17,720 nucleotides of DNA, taken from assembly GCA_047626155.1 (NCBI GenBank), contig JBLHRR010000120.1, positions 1 through 17,720 on the forward strand. Reading direction: 5' to 3'. Position numbers and translations under genes: made by a program. Source of the DNA: CALGLS01 sp047626155 (GTDB taxonomy: Bacteria > Bacteroidota > Bacteroidia > Chitinophagales > Saprospiraceae). Shown here piece after piece: positions 1-7,726 of the stretch. Numbering within the stretch: position 1 is the stretch's first letter; each line of letters starts with the position of its first letter. The notes beneath the pieces are model-generated. The model saw only the letters and a program-made list of their open reading frames with translations. It was not told the origin of the DNA and made no database searches.

Positions 1-98
1 TTGTGCCCTCTCGCCATTTGCGTTTCTATAATTTTATTTTTTCTATTTAGTCGCCGGAGGCCACAAGCCAATCCGGATGAAATGCCAAGCATTTACCA

Positions 99-175
99 AG
101 CGAACGCGTGAGCGAACCTGAGCGAACGCGTGAGCGAACCTGAGCGAACCTGAGCGAACGCGTGAGCGAAAGCGG
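99..175. repeat. CpG-rich short tandem repeat (10/12-bp units)
   Basis: Two related units alternate head to tail: AGCGAACGCGTG (12 bp, A) and AGCGAACCTG (10 bp, B). The order is A-B-A-B-B-A, followed by a partial unit ending in AGCGG. The block is far richer in CpG than its surroundings and ends about 30 bp before the tyrS promoter. It has no coding sense on either strand that I can defend. Slippage-generated satellite or dispersed repeat is the likely nature; a role in tyrS expression is unproven. Confidence 0.85.
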
Positions 176-205
176 GGCTCTCGTGTTATCTTTATAGAAA
201 AAACC

Positions 206-213
206 TATATTTG
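206..213 (+). promoter_or_regulatory. Bacteroidota-type -7 element for tyrS
   Basis: TATATTTG matches the Bacteroidota sigma-A -7 consensus TAnnTTTG exactly. The -33 TTG-like partner is weak (TGTTA near 184-188, about 18 bp upstream). Transcription would start near 220, leaving a leader of only about a dozen bases before the ATG at 232. This is a motif match only. Confidence 0.5.
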
Positions 214-231
214 CATTTCAAAAAAAACAAT

Positions 232-1503
232 ATGGATTTCTTAAAAGAATTAGAATGGCGCGGAATGCTTCATCAACGAACACCAGGTATTGAAGAGGCA
301 CTCACCAAAGGTAAAGCCATCGGCTATATTGGCTTCGATCCGACCGCTCCGTCTATGACGATTGGCAACTACGTGCAAATCATGTTGTTGTCTCTTTTTC
401 AACGATCTGGACATCAGCCAATCGTATTGATGGGAGGTGCTACTGGCCGCGTAGGGGATCCATCCGGGAAGGATAAAGAGCGGGAATTGAAATCTTATGA
501 GGTGTTGGACCACAACCTTTCCTTTCAGGTAAAACAGATAGAGAAGTTTCTGGATTTTGAAGGAGACAATCCAGCGATCATGGTCAACAATTATGATTTT
601 TATAAAAACATGAATGTCCTTGACTTCCTTCGTGATGTAGGCAAGACGCTGACAATCAACTATATGACGAGCAAGGAATCTGTGAAGAAGCGGGTAGAAA
701 CGGGCTTGTCTTTTACTGAGTTTAGCTATCAGCTTTTGCAGGCTTACGACTTTCAGTGTTTGTACCAACAATACAATTGCGCTATTCAGATGGGCGGTTC
801 TGACCAGTGGGGGAATATTACTTCGGGTACAGAATTTATCCGTAAGAACTTGACGGATGCTAAAGCTTACGCGGTGACCACTCCCCTGCTTACAAAGTCG
901 GACGGTACCAAATTTGGAAAATCAACAGAAGGAAACATCTGGCTTGATCCTAATATGACTTCCCCTTATAAGTTCTACCAATTCTGGCTGAATGCTGATG
1001 ATAGCGACATTAGAAAAATGATCCGCTACTTTACTTTTAAATCGAAGGAAGAAGTAGAAGCTCTGGAAGCGCAAACCGAAGAAGACCCACGGATTCTGCA
1101 AAAGGCATTGGCAGAGGAAATTACCAAACGGGTACACTCTGAGGAGGATTATGAATCCGTGTTGAAAGTATCTGAGTTGTTATTCAATAAAAAGGCGGAT
1201 AATGCCATGTTGAAATCGTTGAGCCTAAGTGCATTGGATATGGTGGCAGGTGAAATTCCTTGCTTCACTATTGAAAAGGATAAGCTGGCGAACGGCATTA
1301 ATATCTTAGACTTCCTGGCAGAAACGACCGTTGTTGCTTCAAAGTCCGAAGCACAAAGAGCCATAAAAGGGAATGCCATTGCTATTAATAAGAATAAAAT
1401 TTCTAACAAAGAAAACATCGTGAATCAGGAAGCTTTATTACACGGTACCTATTTGATGGTGGAGAATGGAAGAAAAAATAAATTTATTGTCCGTGCGGTA
1501 TAA
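232..1503 (+). CDS. tyrS: Tyrosyl-tRNA synthetase (class I)
   Basis: Charges tRNA(Tyr) with tyrosine in the cytoplasm via a tyrosyl-adenylate. From the ATG at 232 the protein is 423 aa, the normal length for bacterial TyrRS, and begins MDFLKELEWRGML, the usual family N-terminus. A TTG at 211 would add seven residues but overlaps the -7 promoter element, so I reject it. Visible landmarks are GFDPTA near residue 34, the tyrosine pocket YQLLQAYDF near 166, GGSDQWGN near 188, the KMSKS-type loop KFGKS at 227-231, and a C-terminal S4-like RNA-binding domain from about 355. The HIGH signature reads TIGN (residues 43-46), so the first catalytic His is Thr and the second is Asn. The rest of the fold looks intact, so the gene is probably functional. 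It is monocistronic, with no strong terminator after it. Confidence 0.97.
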   Translation: MDFLKELEWRGMLHQRTPGIEEALTKGKAIGYIGFDPTAPSMTIGNYVQIMLLSLFQRSGHQPIVLMGGATGRVGDPSGKDKERELKSYEVLDHNLSFQVKQIEKFLDFEGDNPAIMVNNYDFYKNMNVLDFLRDVGKTLTINYMTSKESVKKRVETGLSFTEFSYQLLQAYDFQCLYQQYNCAIQMGGSDQWGNITSGTEFIRKNLTDAKAYAVTTPLLTKSDGTKFGKSTEGNIWLDPNMTSPYKFYQFWLNADDSDIRKMIRYFTFKSKEEVEALEAQTEEDPRILQKALAEEITKRVHSEEDYESVLKVSELLFNKKADNAMLKSLSLSALDMVAGEIPCFTIEKDKLANGINILDFLAETTVVASKSEAQRAIKGNAIAINKNKISNKENIVNQEALLHGTYLMVENGRKNKFIVRAV

Positions 1504-2077
1504 ATTTCTTGAAAAGAAAAGAGCCATAACAGGTATTCATACTACTTTGACCTGTCTTGATTCTGTTATTGACTGCCGTATCGCAAATTTAATTATTTTC
1601 CTTTAACATGTCCAATTACGCTGTTTGTAACCTTAAAATAGTAATAAAGTCCCCGCTGTCGAATCAAGAGCTTAACAATAAATTTAAATTAAGATGTTAG
1701 CATTTTTGTTTATTTTCTTTACCTTGCTGCCAGTTAAGAGGATAGAAGCTAATTTATTAGCCGCAGTAGTAAACCTTCGATCCCCCCTCTAGGTTGATGT
1801 CACTGATGTAGTAGAAGCGCGTATAAAAAAACAAAGTATTGAACATTCGATCATATTTCAACATGCTAAACCTGCTCTTACTTTTTAGAAAATCAGAAAA
1901 TTTTGCTATTCCAACCCTCTTAAAAGTAAGTAATAACGAAAAATTAACTTCATCATTTTTAATGGCGAGCCCTACTACTTAGGCCTTCCTCAACTAAGTT
2001 GCTACGGTAAATTTATATCCACTAGAATTAAACACAAGTTAGTTGTACATACCACTATAAAGATTACATTAAACTCC
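1504..2077. other. AT-rich intergenic spacer
   Basis: No convincing gene, RNA gene or terminator is visible. A weak hairpin just after tyrS (ACAGGT 1529-1534 with ACCTGT 1550-1555) lacks a T-run. No tRNA T-loop or CCA end was found. The stretch is visibly richer in A and T than the flanking genes and full of stop codons on both strands. Confidence 0.6.
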
Positions 2078-2110
2078 TTCATAACGTAAGTCTCAATTTT
2101 GCGTTATGAA
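2078..2110. promoter_or_regulatory. Inverted repeat upstream of HNH/HTH gene, possible operator
   Basis: TTCATAACG (2078-2086) and CGTTATGAA (2102-2110) are a perfect 9-bp inverted repeat separated by 15 bp; inner G-T and A-T pairs could extend the stem in RNA. The loop holds CAATTTTG (2094-2101), one mismatch from the Bacteroidota -7 element TAnnTTTG. The repeat ends 24 bp before the ATG at 2135. The position and symmetry suit an operator over the promoter, perhaps autoregulatory, since the downstream protein has a helix-turn-helix. This is inference. Confidence 0.55.
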
Positions 2111-2134
2111 ATTTAAAAGCAAAAGCGCGTACAA

Positions 2135-2698
2135 ATGTCAGTTAACAAAATCAAATCCCACTGGAATGAACGGTGGATTAAGGTCCCGACCAAAGCGGAT
2201 ACGAGGGCTGTAAATTATTATTTTTCAGATTACGGCAGAATGAAATCGGTTCACAAAGTAACCGAAGCCGAAAATCAACTTACTGGAGGAAGGGATAAAT
2301 ACGGCAACACCAAGTTGTCTATCCGCCTCATCGAAAACCGTAGACAGGAATACTACCTCCATCGATTGGTTGGTGATGAATTCATCGAACCGGAAACTCT
2401 TGGTCATAAATTTCTTATCCGTGTCGACAACGACAAAGAGAACAACCATTTCAAAAATCTTCAATGGATGACTCAGGATGAAATGACTGCTCATCAAACC
2501 AAATTCGGCGTCTTCGACATCAACAACAAGAAGCCTTCTCCTAATCAGAAAATGACTGAAACAAAAGTCAGACTACTGAAAAAACGTCTTGCCAAAGGAA
2601 AAACCAAACGCAAGATTTTGGCGAAGGATTTCAACATTACAGAAACTCAGGTAAGACGAATTGAAAGAGGTGAGAATTGGGGACATGTAACCATCTAA
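2135..2698 (+). CDS. NUMOD4/HNH-derived protein with C-terminal HTH; degenerate nuclease site
   Basis: 187 aa, resembling short HNH-family proteins with a NUMOD4 module. Residues 12-38 (ERWIKVP...SDYGRMKS) fit the NUMOD4 DNA-recognition module. Residues 74-117 fit the HNH_3 fold: HRLVGDEFI, then IRVDNDKENN and FKNLQW. In active members the second block reads N-H-x-D-G-N; here the catalytic His is Arg96 (codon 2420-2422), so cleavage by the usual mechanism is unlikely. A basic tail follows, then a helix-turn-helix at about 157-182 (ILAKDFNITETQVRRIERG). I infer a DNA-binding regulator derived from a homing-endonuclease scaffold. It is a single gene with a palindrome upstream and a terminator downstream, convergent with the LanB-like gene. 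Nothing in the sequence identifies its target. Confidence 0.75.
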   Translation: MSVNKIKSHWNERWIKVPTKADTRAVNYYFSDYGRMKSVHKVTEAENQLTGGRDKYGNTKLSIRLIENRRQEYYLHRLVGDEFIEPETLGHKFLIRVDNDKENNHFKNLQWMTQDEMTAHQTKFGVFDINNKKPSPNQKMTETKVRLLKKRLAKGKTKRKILAKDFNITETQVRRIERGENWGHVTI

Positions 2699-2733
2699 AA
2701 TAGCCGCACCTGATGGTCATTCAAAACCATCTC

Positions 2734-2777
2734 AAAAAAACAACCCTGCCAGCGAAAACTGTCAGAGTTGTTTTTTT
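2734..2777 (+). terminator. Intrinsic terminator of the HNH/HTH gene
   Basis: An A-run plus CAAC (2734-2744) pairs with GTTG plus a T-run (2767-2777). The stem continues through CTG (2746-2748) with CAG (2763-2765) and CAG (2750-2752) with CTG (2759-2761), with two single mismatches and the loop CGAAAA. Seven T residues follow the stem. The A/T symmetry means it could also act on the opposite strand for the convergent gene ending at 3106. Confidence 0.85.
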
Positions 2778-2778
2778 G

Positions 2779-3105
2779 ATAATCCGTTTGATCGTATCGG
2801 AGGCCTCACTATTATTTTTCCGAATAAATCATTTTTTAGCAATTATATAGTATTACTGCCAACGCGCTCTAACAAAACACTTCCGGTAGCCAGTCCATTC
2901 ATAGCCAGTTATTTACGTCTTTTACCGTTAATCCTGAATTCAACCGTTAACCTTATTAAGCAGAAAGAGGTACGAACAATTTTGTATAGATAATTCTAAC
3001 GGGAAGTTATTTTTTGTTGTTGCTTAGATGGCCAAGACCTAAGGTGTCAGTGAATAATAACTTTCCTATTTAAACGCCTTATTAATCTCTGGCTCCTAAG
3101 GCACT
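2779..3105. other. Intergenic spacer between convergent genes
   Basis: No gene, RNA gene or strong repeat seen. ACCGTTAA occurs twice (around 2922-2930 and 2943-2951). Otherwise this is AT-rich sequence without recognisable features. Confidence 0.5.
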
Positions 3106-4182
3106 TCAGCCTAAAGAAATAAAAGAATTTCGTCGTTTCAAACTCCCAGCCTCTTCATCATCCGACTGTTCCATTTCCTCCAATCCTTCCATCGAACGCA
3201 TCATCAAGTAGGCCAGATAACCTTCATCTTTATTATGAATCCCCAAGCGGTTGTTTGTCATGTGCGTATAATCTGCATAGTGATCCCAAAGGTTCTCGTA
3301 GAAAGGAGTTTGGTCAGATCGTTGGTAAGCATAATCTTCCGTTCGTTCCACTAAGCTATTGTTATTCTTTGCCTCTTTCAAATCCTTTATAATAGACTTA
3401 TTTGCTGTAACCCAAGTAGACAACAATACTTCTCCAAAGTCATTTACGCCTTTCTGTAAGCCATTCCATAGCACCCGGTGATATGGAACGAGACTTTCCC
3501 GCTGCAATTGAAAAGCATCTTCATACTGTTGCAAGGTTTCTTTTTTCATTTCCTGAAAAGTAAGTGGATCCAACTTATCGGGATTCATAGAAATGGAATG
3601 TGGTAGCCAATTCTGAAAAAAGAATTTCAAAAAACTGGTCGCACTTTCTTTATCTAGGCCAACAGCATACAGGAAACTGAGGTGTAATTTAATCGCCGTC
3701 CCCAATGCTTCATCGTAAGACCATTTTGAGCCTTTTTCTTCCATGCTTTGCAGTATGAGTTTGGAACTTAGCGCAAACTGACGTTCTGCGATAGCCATCC
3801 CCACTTCACCGCCATAACGATCCAACTCTGGAAGATAGACATCATATTGTACCGAATTGTTCGGCAGCCATTTATAGGAATCCGGTATCCTAGCCGGGTA
3901 TGGTGGATCGGTTCTAAACGAAGGAACAGAATCAAAATAGTTAAGGAAATGCTCTTCCAGATTCGGACGTAGCATTTTTTCGATGATTTCAGAATCCGCT
4001 TTGAAACGTAGGCGAATGTGTGGCCCTCGATCCCAATAACGAATAAAAAACCAAGAGTCCGAAATTCCAGTTTGCTCTACAATTTCGGCATAAGGTAAAA
4101 CAGCCTCTGTTAGAAATCTTTCCCATGGCTCCTCATAATAGAGGTAGGCTACAAGCCAAGAGGGGGTGCTTTTTTGGGTCAT
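3106..4182 (-). CDS. Stand-alone LanB C-terminal / thiopeptide-type bacteriocin biosynthesis protein
   Basis: Resembles the Lant_dehydr_C (SpaB C-terminal) domain, which in LanB dehydratases eliminates glutamate from glutamylated Ser/Thr to make dehydroamino acids in RiPP precursors. Visible, numbering from the upstream Met at 4227: FIRYWDRGPHIRLRF (61-75), ELDRYGG (134-140) and HMTNNRLGI (322-330). These blocks carry the Arg, Glu/Arg and His positions that I match to the NisB elimination site. The tail is acidic (about 350-361). The start at 4182 (MTQKSTPSW) gives 358 aa, the size of split LanB C-proteins; the Met at 4227 would add 15 lysine-rich residues and is less likely. No LanB N-terminal glutamylation domain, cyclase, transporter or precursor lies in the window, so the partner must be elsewhere or the role differs. 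The family call is firm, the pathway unknown. Confidence 0.88.
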   Translation of the reverse strand: MTQKSTPSWLVAYLYYEEPWERFLTEAVLPYAEIVEQTGISDSWFFIRYWDRGPHIRLRFKADSEIIEKMLRPNLEEHFLNYFDSVPSFRTDPPYPARIPDSYKWLPNNSVQYDVYLPELDRYGGEVGMAIAERQFALSSKLILQSMEEKGSKWSYDEALGTAIKLHLSFLYAVGLDKESATSFLKFFFQNWLPHSISMNPDKLDPLTFQEMKKETLQQYEDAFQLQRESLVPYHRVLWNGLQKGVNDFGEVLLSTWVTANKSIIKDLKEAKNNNSLVERTEDYAYQRSDQTPFYENLWDHYADYTHMTNNRLGIHNKDEGYLAYLMMRSMEGLEEMEQSDDEEAGSLKRRNSFISLG

Positions 4183-4227
4183 GTTTTTGTTTTTTGGCTC
4201 TTTGAGAAGAGGCTTAGTTCTTGTCAA

Positions 4228-4540
4228 TGAAACTTTTTCAATGGTTAGGTATAGTAGACTTTATGACTAGAGGTTTTGTATAAAGCCCAAATGATCTTTT
4301 CAGAAAAACTGTCGTCACGTACTCACCTTAATAACTATGGCTACTAGGCTCCGTGCGTTCCTCGGTTGTCCTAAAAATCTCTATTTGATTCTTTTACAAA
4401 ATCTCCAGACATAAACTCTAGCATCGAACGTAAAAAAGCAGCAAAATGTTAGCTAAAAATGATATATGTTACAGCACAGAGATAAAAAAAGCTATAAAGG
4501 TGCGTATCCAAGTTACGCAGCCAATTTGCAATATAACGAC
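4228..4540. other. Intergenic region upstream of the LanB-like gene
   Basis: No RiPP precursor with a recognisable leader, no promoter element matching TAnnTTTG on the minus strand, and no RNA gene were found. A 64-codon reading frame beginning at 4446 has no SD-like or compositional support, and its end overlaps palindromic repeats. Confidence 0.5.
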
Positions 4541-4545
4541 AAATT

Positions 4546-4740
4546 TCCGCCGAAGCCTCCGATTGCTAAATCTCCGAGACCTGCACGCTAGCATTCAGGC
4601 GGGTTTAGTAAATATTTCTCAAATCAATATTGATTTCTAGTGCTAGGCCTTTTGAGTTTTGGAATGGAGATTTACTAAATTTTGAAAATTTAGTAAATCC
4701 GACAATCATCCGTTACTATAAATCCGTTTGTCGGCTTTTT
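4546..4740 (+). repeat. Palindrome-rich element ending in a terminator-like hairpin
   Basis: Several complementary blocks sit together. AAATCAATATTGATTT (4621-4636) is a perfect 16-bp palindrome. The 15-bp arms 4669-4683 and 4685-4699 (GATTTACTAAATTTT and its complement) form a perfect palindrome around G4684. TAAATCTCC (4567-4575) pairs with GGAGATTTA (4666-4674). TTTAGTAAAT occurs at 4604-4613 and again at 4689-4698. CCGACAA (4699-4705) pairs with TTGTCGG (4728-4734), followed by a T5 run (4736-4740), which looks like a plus-strand intrinsic terminator. A GC-richer patch at about 4546-4603 precedes the palindromes. No plus-strand gene is credible here, so this may be a dispersed repeat or a small structured RNA. 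Confidence 0.65.
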
Positions 4741-5037
4741 GTCATAAGCAACAGTCAAACTCAAAGATTTATTCCCGTCCTTTGAAGTGGAATATTAATA
4801 TTATTACACAAAAAATAGTTTAGATCACTAAACGCACAATCATTTTGTTCAAGCACTCTACCCTTTGCTCGTTTAGCTTTAGCGAAATAATTACAGTGAG
4901 CTATGCTAATTTTTTGTTGTTATAAAACAGCATATAACTAGACATCTTCTTATTACTTCTACTTTAGGGCTTACCAACGTAACTTCTAAGCTAGCCGTTC
5001 TAGTCATGTTATAACAGCACCAAAAATATAAAATCAC
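4741..5037. other. Intergenic spacer upstream of the quinohaemoprotein gene
   Basis: AT-rich; no exact TAnnTTTG element. TACTTTAG around 4960-4967 is the nearest match and is weak. A 33-codon minus-strand frame at 4906-5007 carries three Cys but no known leader motif and is not called. Confidence 0.45.
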
Positions 5038-7680
5038 ATGTATAGACTTCCTAAGGCTTTCATCGCTATACTACTCCTCTTCGCTGTATCTTCGATTTCA
5101 ATCATAAGCACCAGCCCACCCACCGTTGACCCCATCGGTCCTTTCATTAACAATATACTTCCGAAATCAACTCCTGGATCTGCGGGCTCCTGGACGCTGG
5201 AAAATGCGATGCCTGATATGGATATTCTCTTCCCGCTTCGAATATCAAACATTCAAGGAAGCGATGACTTTTTTCTCTTAAGCAAACTAGGCAAAGTTTA
5301 TAACGTATCTCTTGCCGATCAAACACAAGAGTTGGTACTGGACATTACAGATCAAAGTTATGTAGGAAGTGAAGCGGGAGTTGTCGGCATGGTTCTACAT
5401 CCTAAATTTGGAGATAGCTCCGCACCTGACAAACAAAAGGTATTTATTTTTTACCGTACAGTACCTAATCAGCCAGCCTGGTCCCTCGATGGATTTAATC
5501 GTTTGTCCAAATTCACTTGGGATGAACCCTCTCAAACTTTTGATAAATCTTCTGAGGAAATATTGATCCAACAATACGACAGAGACTACTTCCACAATGG
5601 AGGGGGTATGTTTTTCGGTTCAGATGGATTCCTCTATCTTTCTGTAGGCGATGAAGGTAGTCGCTACGAAGATCAAGCTGTTATGCTACAACTAGCCTCT
5701 ACTCAAAAAATAGACGCTGGCTTTTTTAGTGGCGTTCTCCGTATCGACATAGACAATGACCCCACTCTCAGTCATCCCATTAGGAGACAACCTTTGCCAA
5801 ATGCAGCACCTCCAAGTGGCTGGTGGGATACGTATTCGCAAGGCTATGGCATTCCTAATGACAACCCCTGGCTTAGCTCAGATAGTACTACTTTAGAGGA
5901 GTTCTATGCTCTAGGATTACGAAGCCCTTATTCTATGCATTATGATGAAGAGCAAGATCAAATATGGGTTGGCGATGTAGGCTCTGAAGTTCGGGAAGAG
6001 ATTAATCAAGTAGGACTTGCTGATAATTTGCAATGGCCATATATGGAAGGATCTGTGCCTTCTCCTAATCATGAGAAACCTGAAAGTTTTATTGGAAATG
6101 AAAAAAGCGTTTTTTATGAAATAGAAAGAGCGGACGGTACTTGTATCATGGGAGGAGGTATATATCGAGGGGAAGAGTTTCCGGAACTGAATGGCAAATA
6201 TATTTATGCGGACTTTCTCCATAATAAAATTGTAGCGCTTAGCAATATACAAGGGTCAACAGAACCAACGACAGAAGCAATGCTAAATGAATTACGTGGG
6301 CAGGGTGTTGAGCTCCCTGAGGAGTTTGTCATTTCGGGAATTCATTTACAACCTAATGGACATATTTTAATTATGATTACCGATTGGCGTGAAGGTATTG
6401 TTCCACTAAACGCGGGGCTACTATTGCGATTAAAAAGTAAAGAATTTGTTCCCGACCCTCCTTCCAAACTTTCAGAATTGAATATTTTTGCTGACTTAGA
6501 AAGCCTAACGCCTATTGACGGTATCATTCCTTACAAAGTAAACGCACCGCTCTGGTCAGATGGAGCCATTAAGAAACGATGGATGGCGATCCCCAACGAT
6601 GGTAGCTTTGATACGGAGGAAGAGAAAGTTAAATTTTCCAGTAATGGAGAATGGGATTTCCCAAAAGGTACTGTTTTCATAAAGCATTTTGAACTACCAG
6701 TTAACGCAGATCCAAACGGCGAGGTCATCAGACTAGAAACTCGTTTCTTTGTTATTGGTGAAGATAAGATTGGTTATGGATTGACTTACAAATGGAATGA
6801 GGAGGGTACCGATGCCACCTTAATTGGTGGAGGTGGTGATACAGAGCACTTCGATATTTATGACGAAAATAACAACTTGTTTACACAAACATGGAATTAC
6901 CCGGGACGTGATCAATGTATGACTTGCCATAATCAAAATGCAGCTTATGTACTCGGCGTAAAGACTCATCAATTAAACGGTTCTTTATTCTATCCAAACG
7001 CTGGAACGACCTATAATCAATTGGAATACCTGAACGAAATTGGCTTATTTGATAAAAACATAAGTGACGTAGATAACTACCCCAGGTCTGTTGCAATTGA
7101 TGATGAAACTGCTGACTTAGAAACACGGGTTCGTTCTTATCTTGATTCGAATTGCGCTTCCTGTCATCGCATAGGAGGTCTTGCACGACTGACATTGGAT
7201 TTACGGTATACGGTGCCGCTTAGATTTACATCCATGATCAATCATGCCCCTAAAAGCGACCCTTCTGATCAAAATGGTTTAATCGTAAAACCAGGAGATC
7301 ATGCCGCCTCTGAACTTTGGATTCGTGATGCCAGTGAGGAGACTAAACGTATGCCGCCTATTGGTCGTAATATCGTAGACGAAGTCTACATAGAAGCCTT
7401 AACCGAGTGGATTGATGGCTTGCCGGAGGATGCCGGATCAATTAAAGACCTTTACTTACGACCAAATCCAACAACCGGATGGCTTTATGCGCACGTTCAT
7501 CAAGAGTGGACTGGCCCTTTTCAGATCAGCATTAGTAATGTCTCTGGACAAATGGTACAATCGTTTAGCGCTGATTCACATGACATTGATATGGATCTAT
7601 CTAATTTGGTGGCAGGTGTATATTTTATTGAAATATTCTCTGCAGAGGAAAGAAATGTTAAGAAATTTATTAAACTGTAA
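5038..7680 (+). CDS. Secreted PQQ sugar-dehydrogenase-like / diheme cytochrome c fusion with T9SS sorting domain
   Basis: 880 aa. Residues 1-27 are a Sec signal peptide. Residues about 55-465 form a glucose/sorbosone-dehydrogenase beta-propeller, with FHNGGGMFFGSDGFLY (His186, equivalent to the sGDH catalytic His), VGDEG and GLRSPY (Arg295). PQQ would be the cofactor and a sugar or alcohol the substrate; this is family inference. Residues about 475-800 resemble the HNE_0200/SO2930-type module, with haem-c sites CMTCH (627-631) and CASCH (706-710) and a likely axial Met in RMPPIG (Met772). Residues about 805-880 are a Por/T9SS type A sorting domain (LRPNPTTG...GVYFIEI...KKFIKL). Electrons could pass from PQQ to the haems within one chain at the cell surface. 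The ATG at 5038 is chosen because the signal peptide starts there. The gene stands alone, and no cytochrome maturation gene is nearby. Confidence 0.9.
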   Translation: MYRLPKAFIAILLLFAVSSISIISTSPPTVDPIGPFINNILPKSTPGSAGSWTLENAMPDMDILFPLRISNIQGSDDFFLLSKLGKVYNVSLADQTQELVLDITDQSYVGSEAGVVGMVLHPKFGDSSAPDKQKVFIFYRTVPNQPAWSLDGFNRLSKFTWDEPSQTFDKSSEEILIQQYDRDYFHNGGGMFFGSDGFLYLSVGDEGSRYEDQAVMLQLASTQKIDAGFFSGVLRIDIDNDPTLSHPIRRQPLPNAAPPSGWWDTYSQGYGIPNDNPWLSSDSTTLEEFYALGLRSPYSMHYDEEQDQIWVGDVGSEVREEINQVGLADNLQWPYMEGSVPSPNHEKPESFIGNEKSVFYEIERADGTCIMGGGIYRGEEFPELNGKYIYADFLHNKIVALSNIQGSTEPTTEAMLNELRGQGVELPEEFVISGIHLQPNGHILIMITDWREGIVPLNAGLLLRLKSKEFVPDPPSKLSELNIFADLESLTPIDGIIPYKVNAPLWSDGAIKKRWMAIPNDGSFDTEEEKVKFSSNGEWDFPKGTVFIKHFELPVNADPNGEVIRLETRFFVIGEDKIGYGLTYKWNEEGTDATLIGGGGDTEHFDIYDENNNLFTQTWNYPGRDQCMTCHNQNAAYVLGVKTHQLNGSLFYPNAGTTYNQLEYLNEIGLFDKNISDVDNYPRSVAIDDETADLETRVRSYLDSNCASCHRIGGLARLTLDLRYTVPLRFTSMINHAPKSDPSDQNGLIVKPGDHAASELWIRDASEETKRMPPIGRNIVDEVYIEALTEWIDGLPEDAGSIKDLYLRPNPTTGWLYAHVHQEWTGPFQISISNVSGQMVQSFSADSHDIDMDLSNLVAGVYFIEIFSAEERNVKKFIKL

Positions 7681-7726
7681 TATTGTACGTCATTTACTTA
7701 CCGAATTCACCTATCGTATTTTATAA

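Noticed and set aside
99..175. Possible CRISPR array
   Set aside because: Units of 10-12 bp without unique spacers; simple tandem repeat.
250..771. 173-codon antisense frame inside tyrS
   Set aside because: Shadow of a highly conserved tyrS; no domain resemblance.
1529..1569. tyrS terminator from ACAGGT/ACCTGT or ATAACAG/CTGTTAT
   Set aside because: Stems of 6-7 bp with long loops and no T-run; the two pairings are mutually exclusive.
1640..1680. GTCGAATC-like T-loop suggesting a tRNA
   Set aside because: No matching acceptor, D or anticodon arms and no CCA-proximal stem.
4446..4640. 64-codon plus-strand reading frame in the spacer upstream of the quinohaemoprotein
   Set aside because: No recognisable family or leader motif, and its 3' part overlaps palindromic repeats; more likely chance.
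4906..5007. 33-codon minus-strand frame with three Cys, considered as a RiPP precursor for the LanB-like protein
   Set aside because: No Bacteroidota lanthipeptide leader motif, no Ser/Thr/Cys-rich core, and far from the enzyme start.
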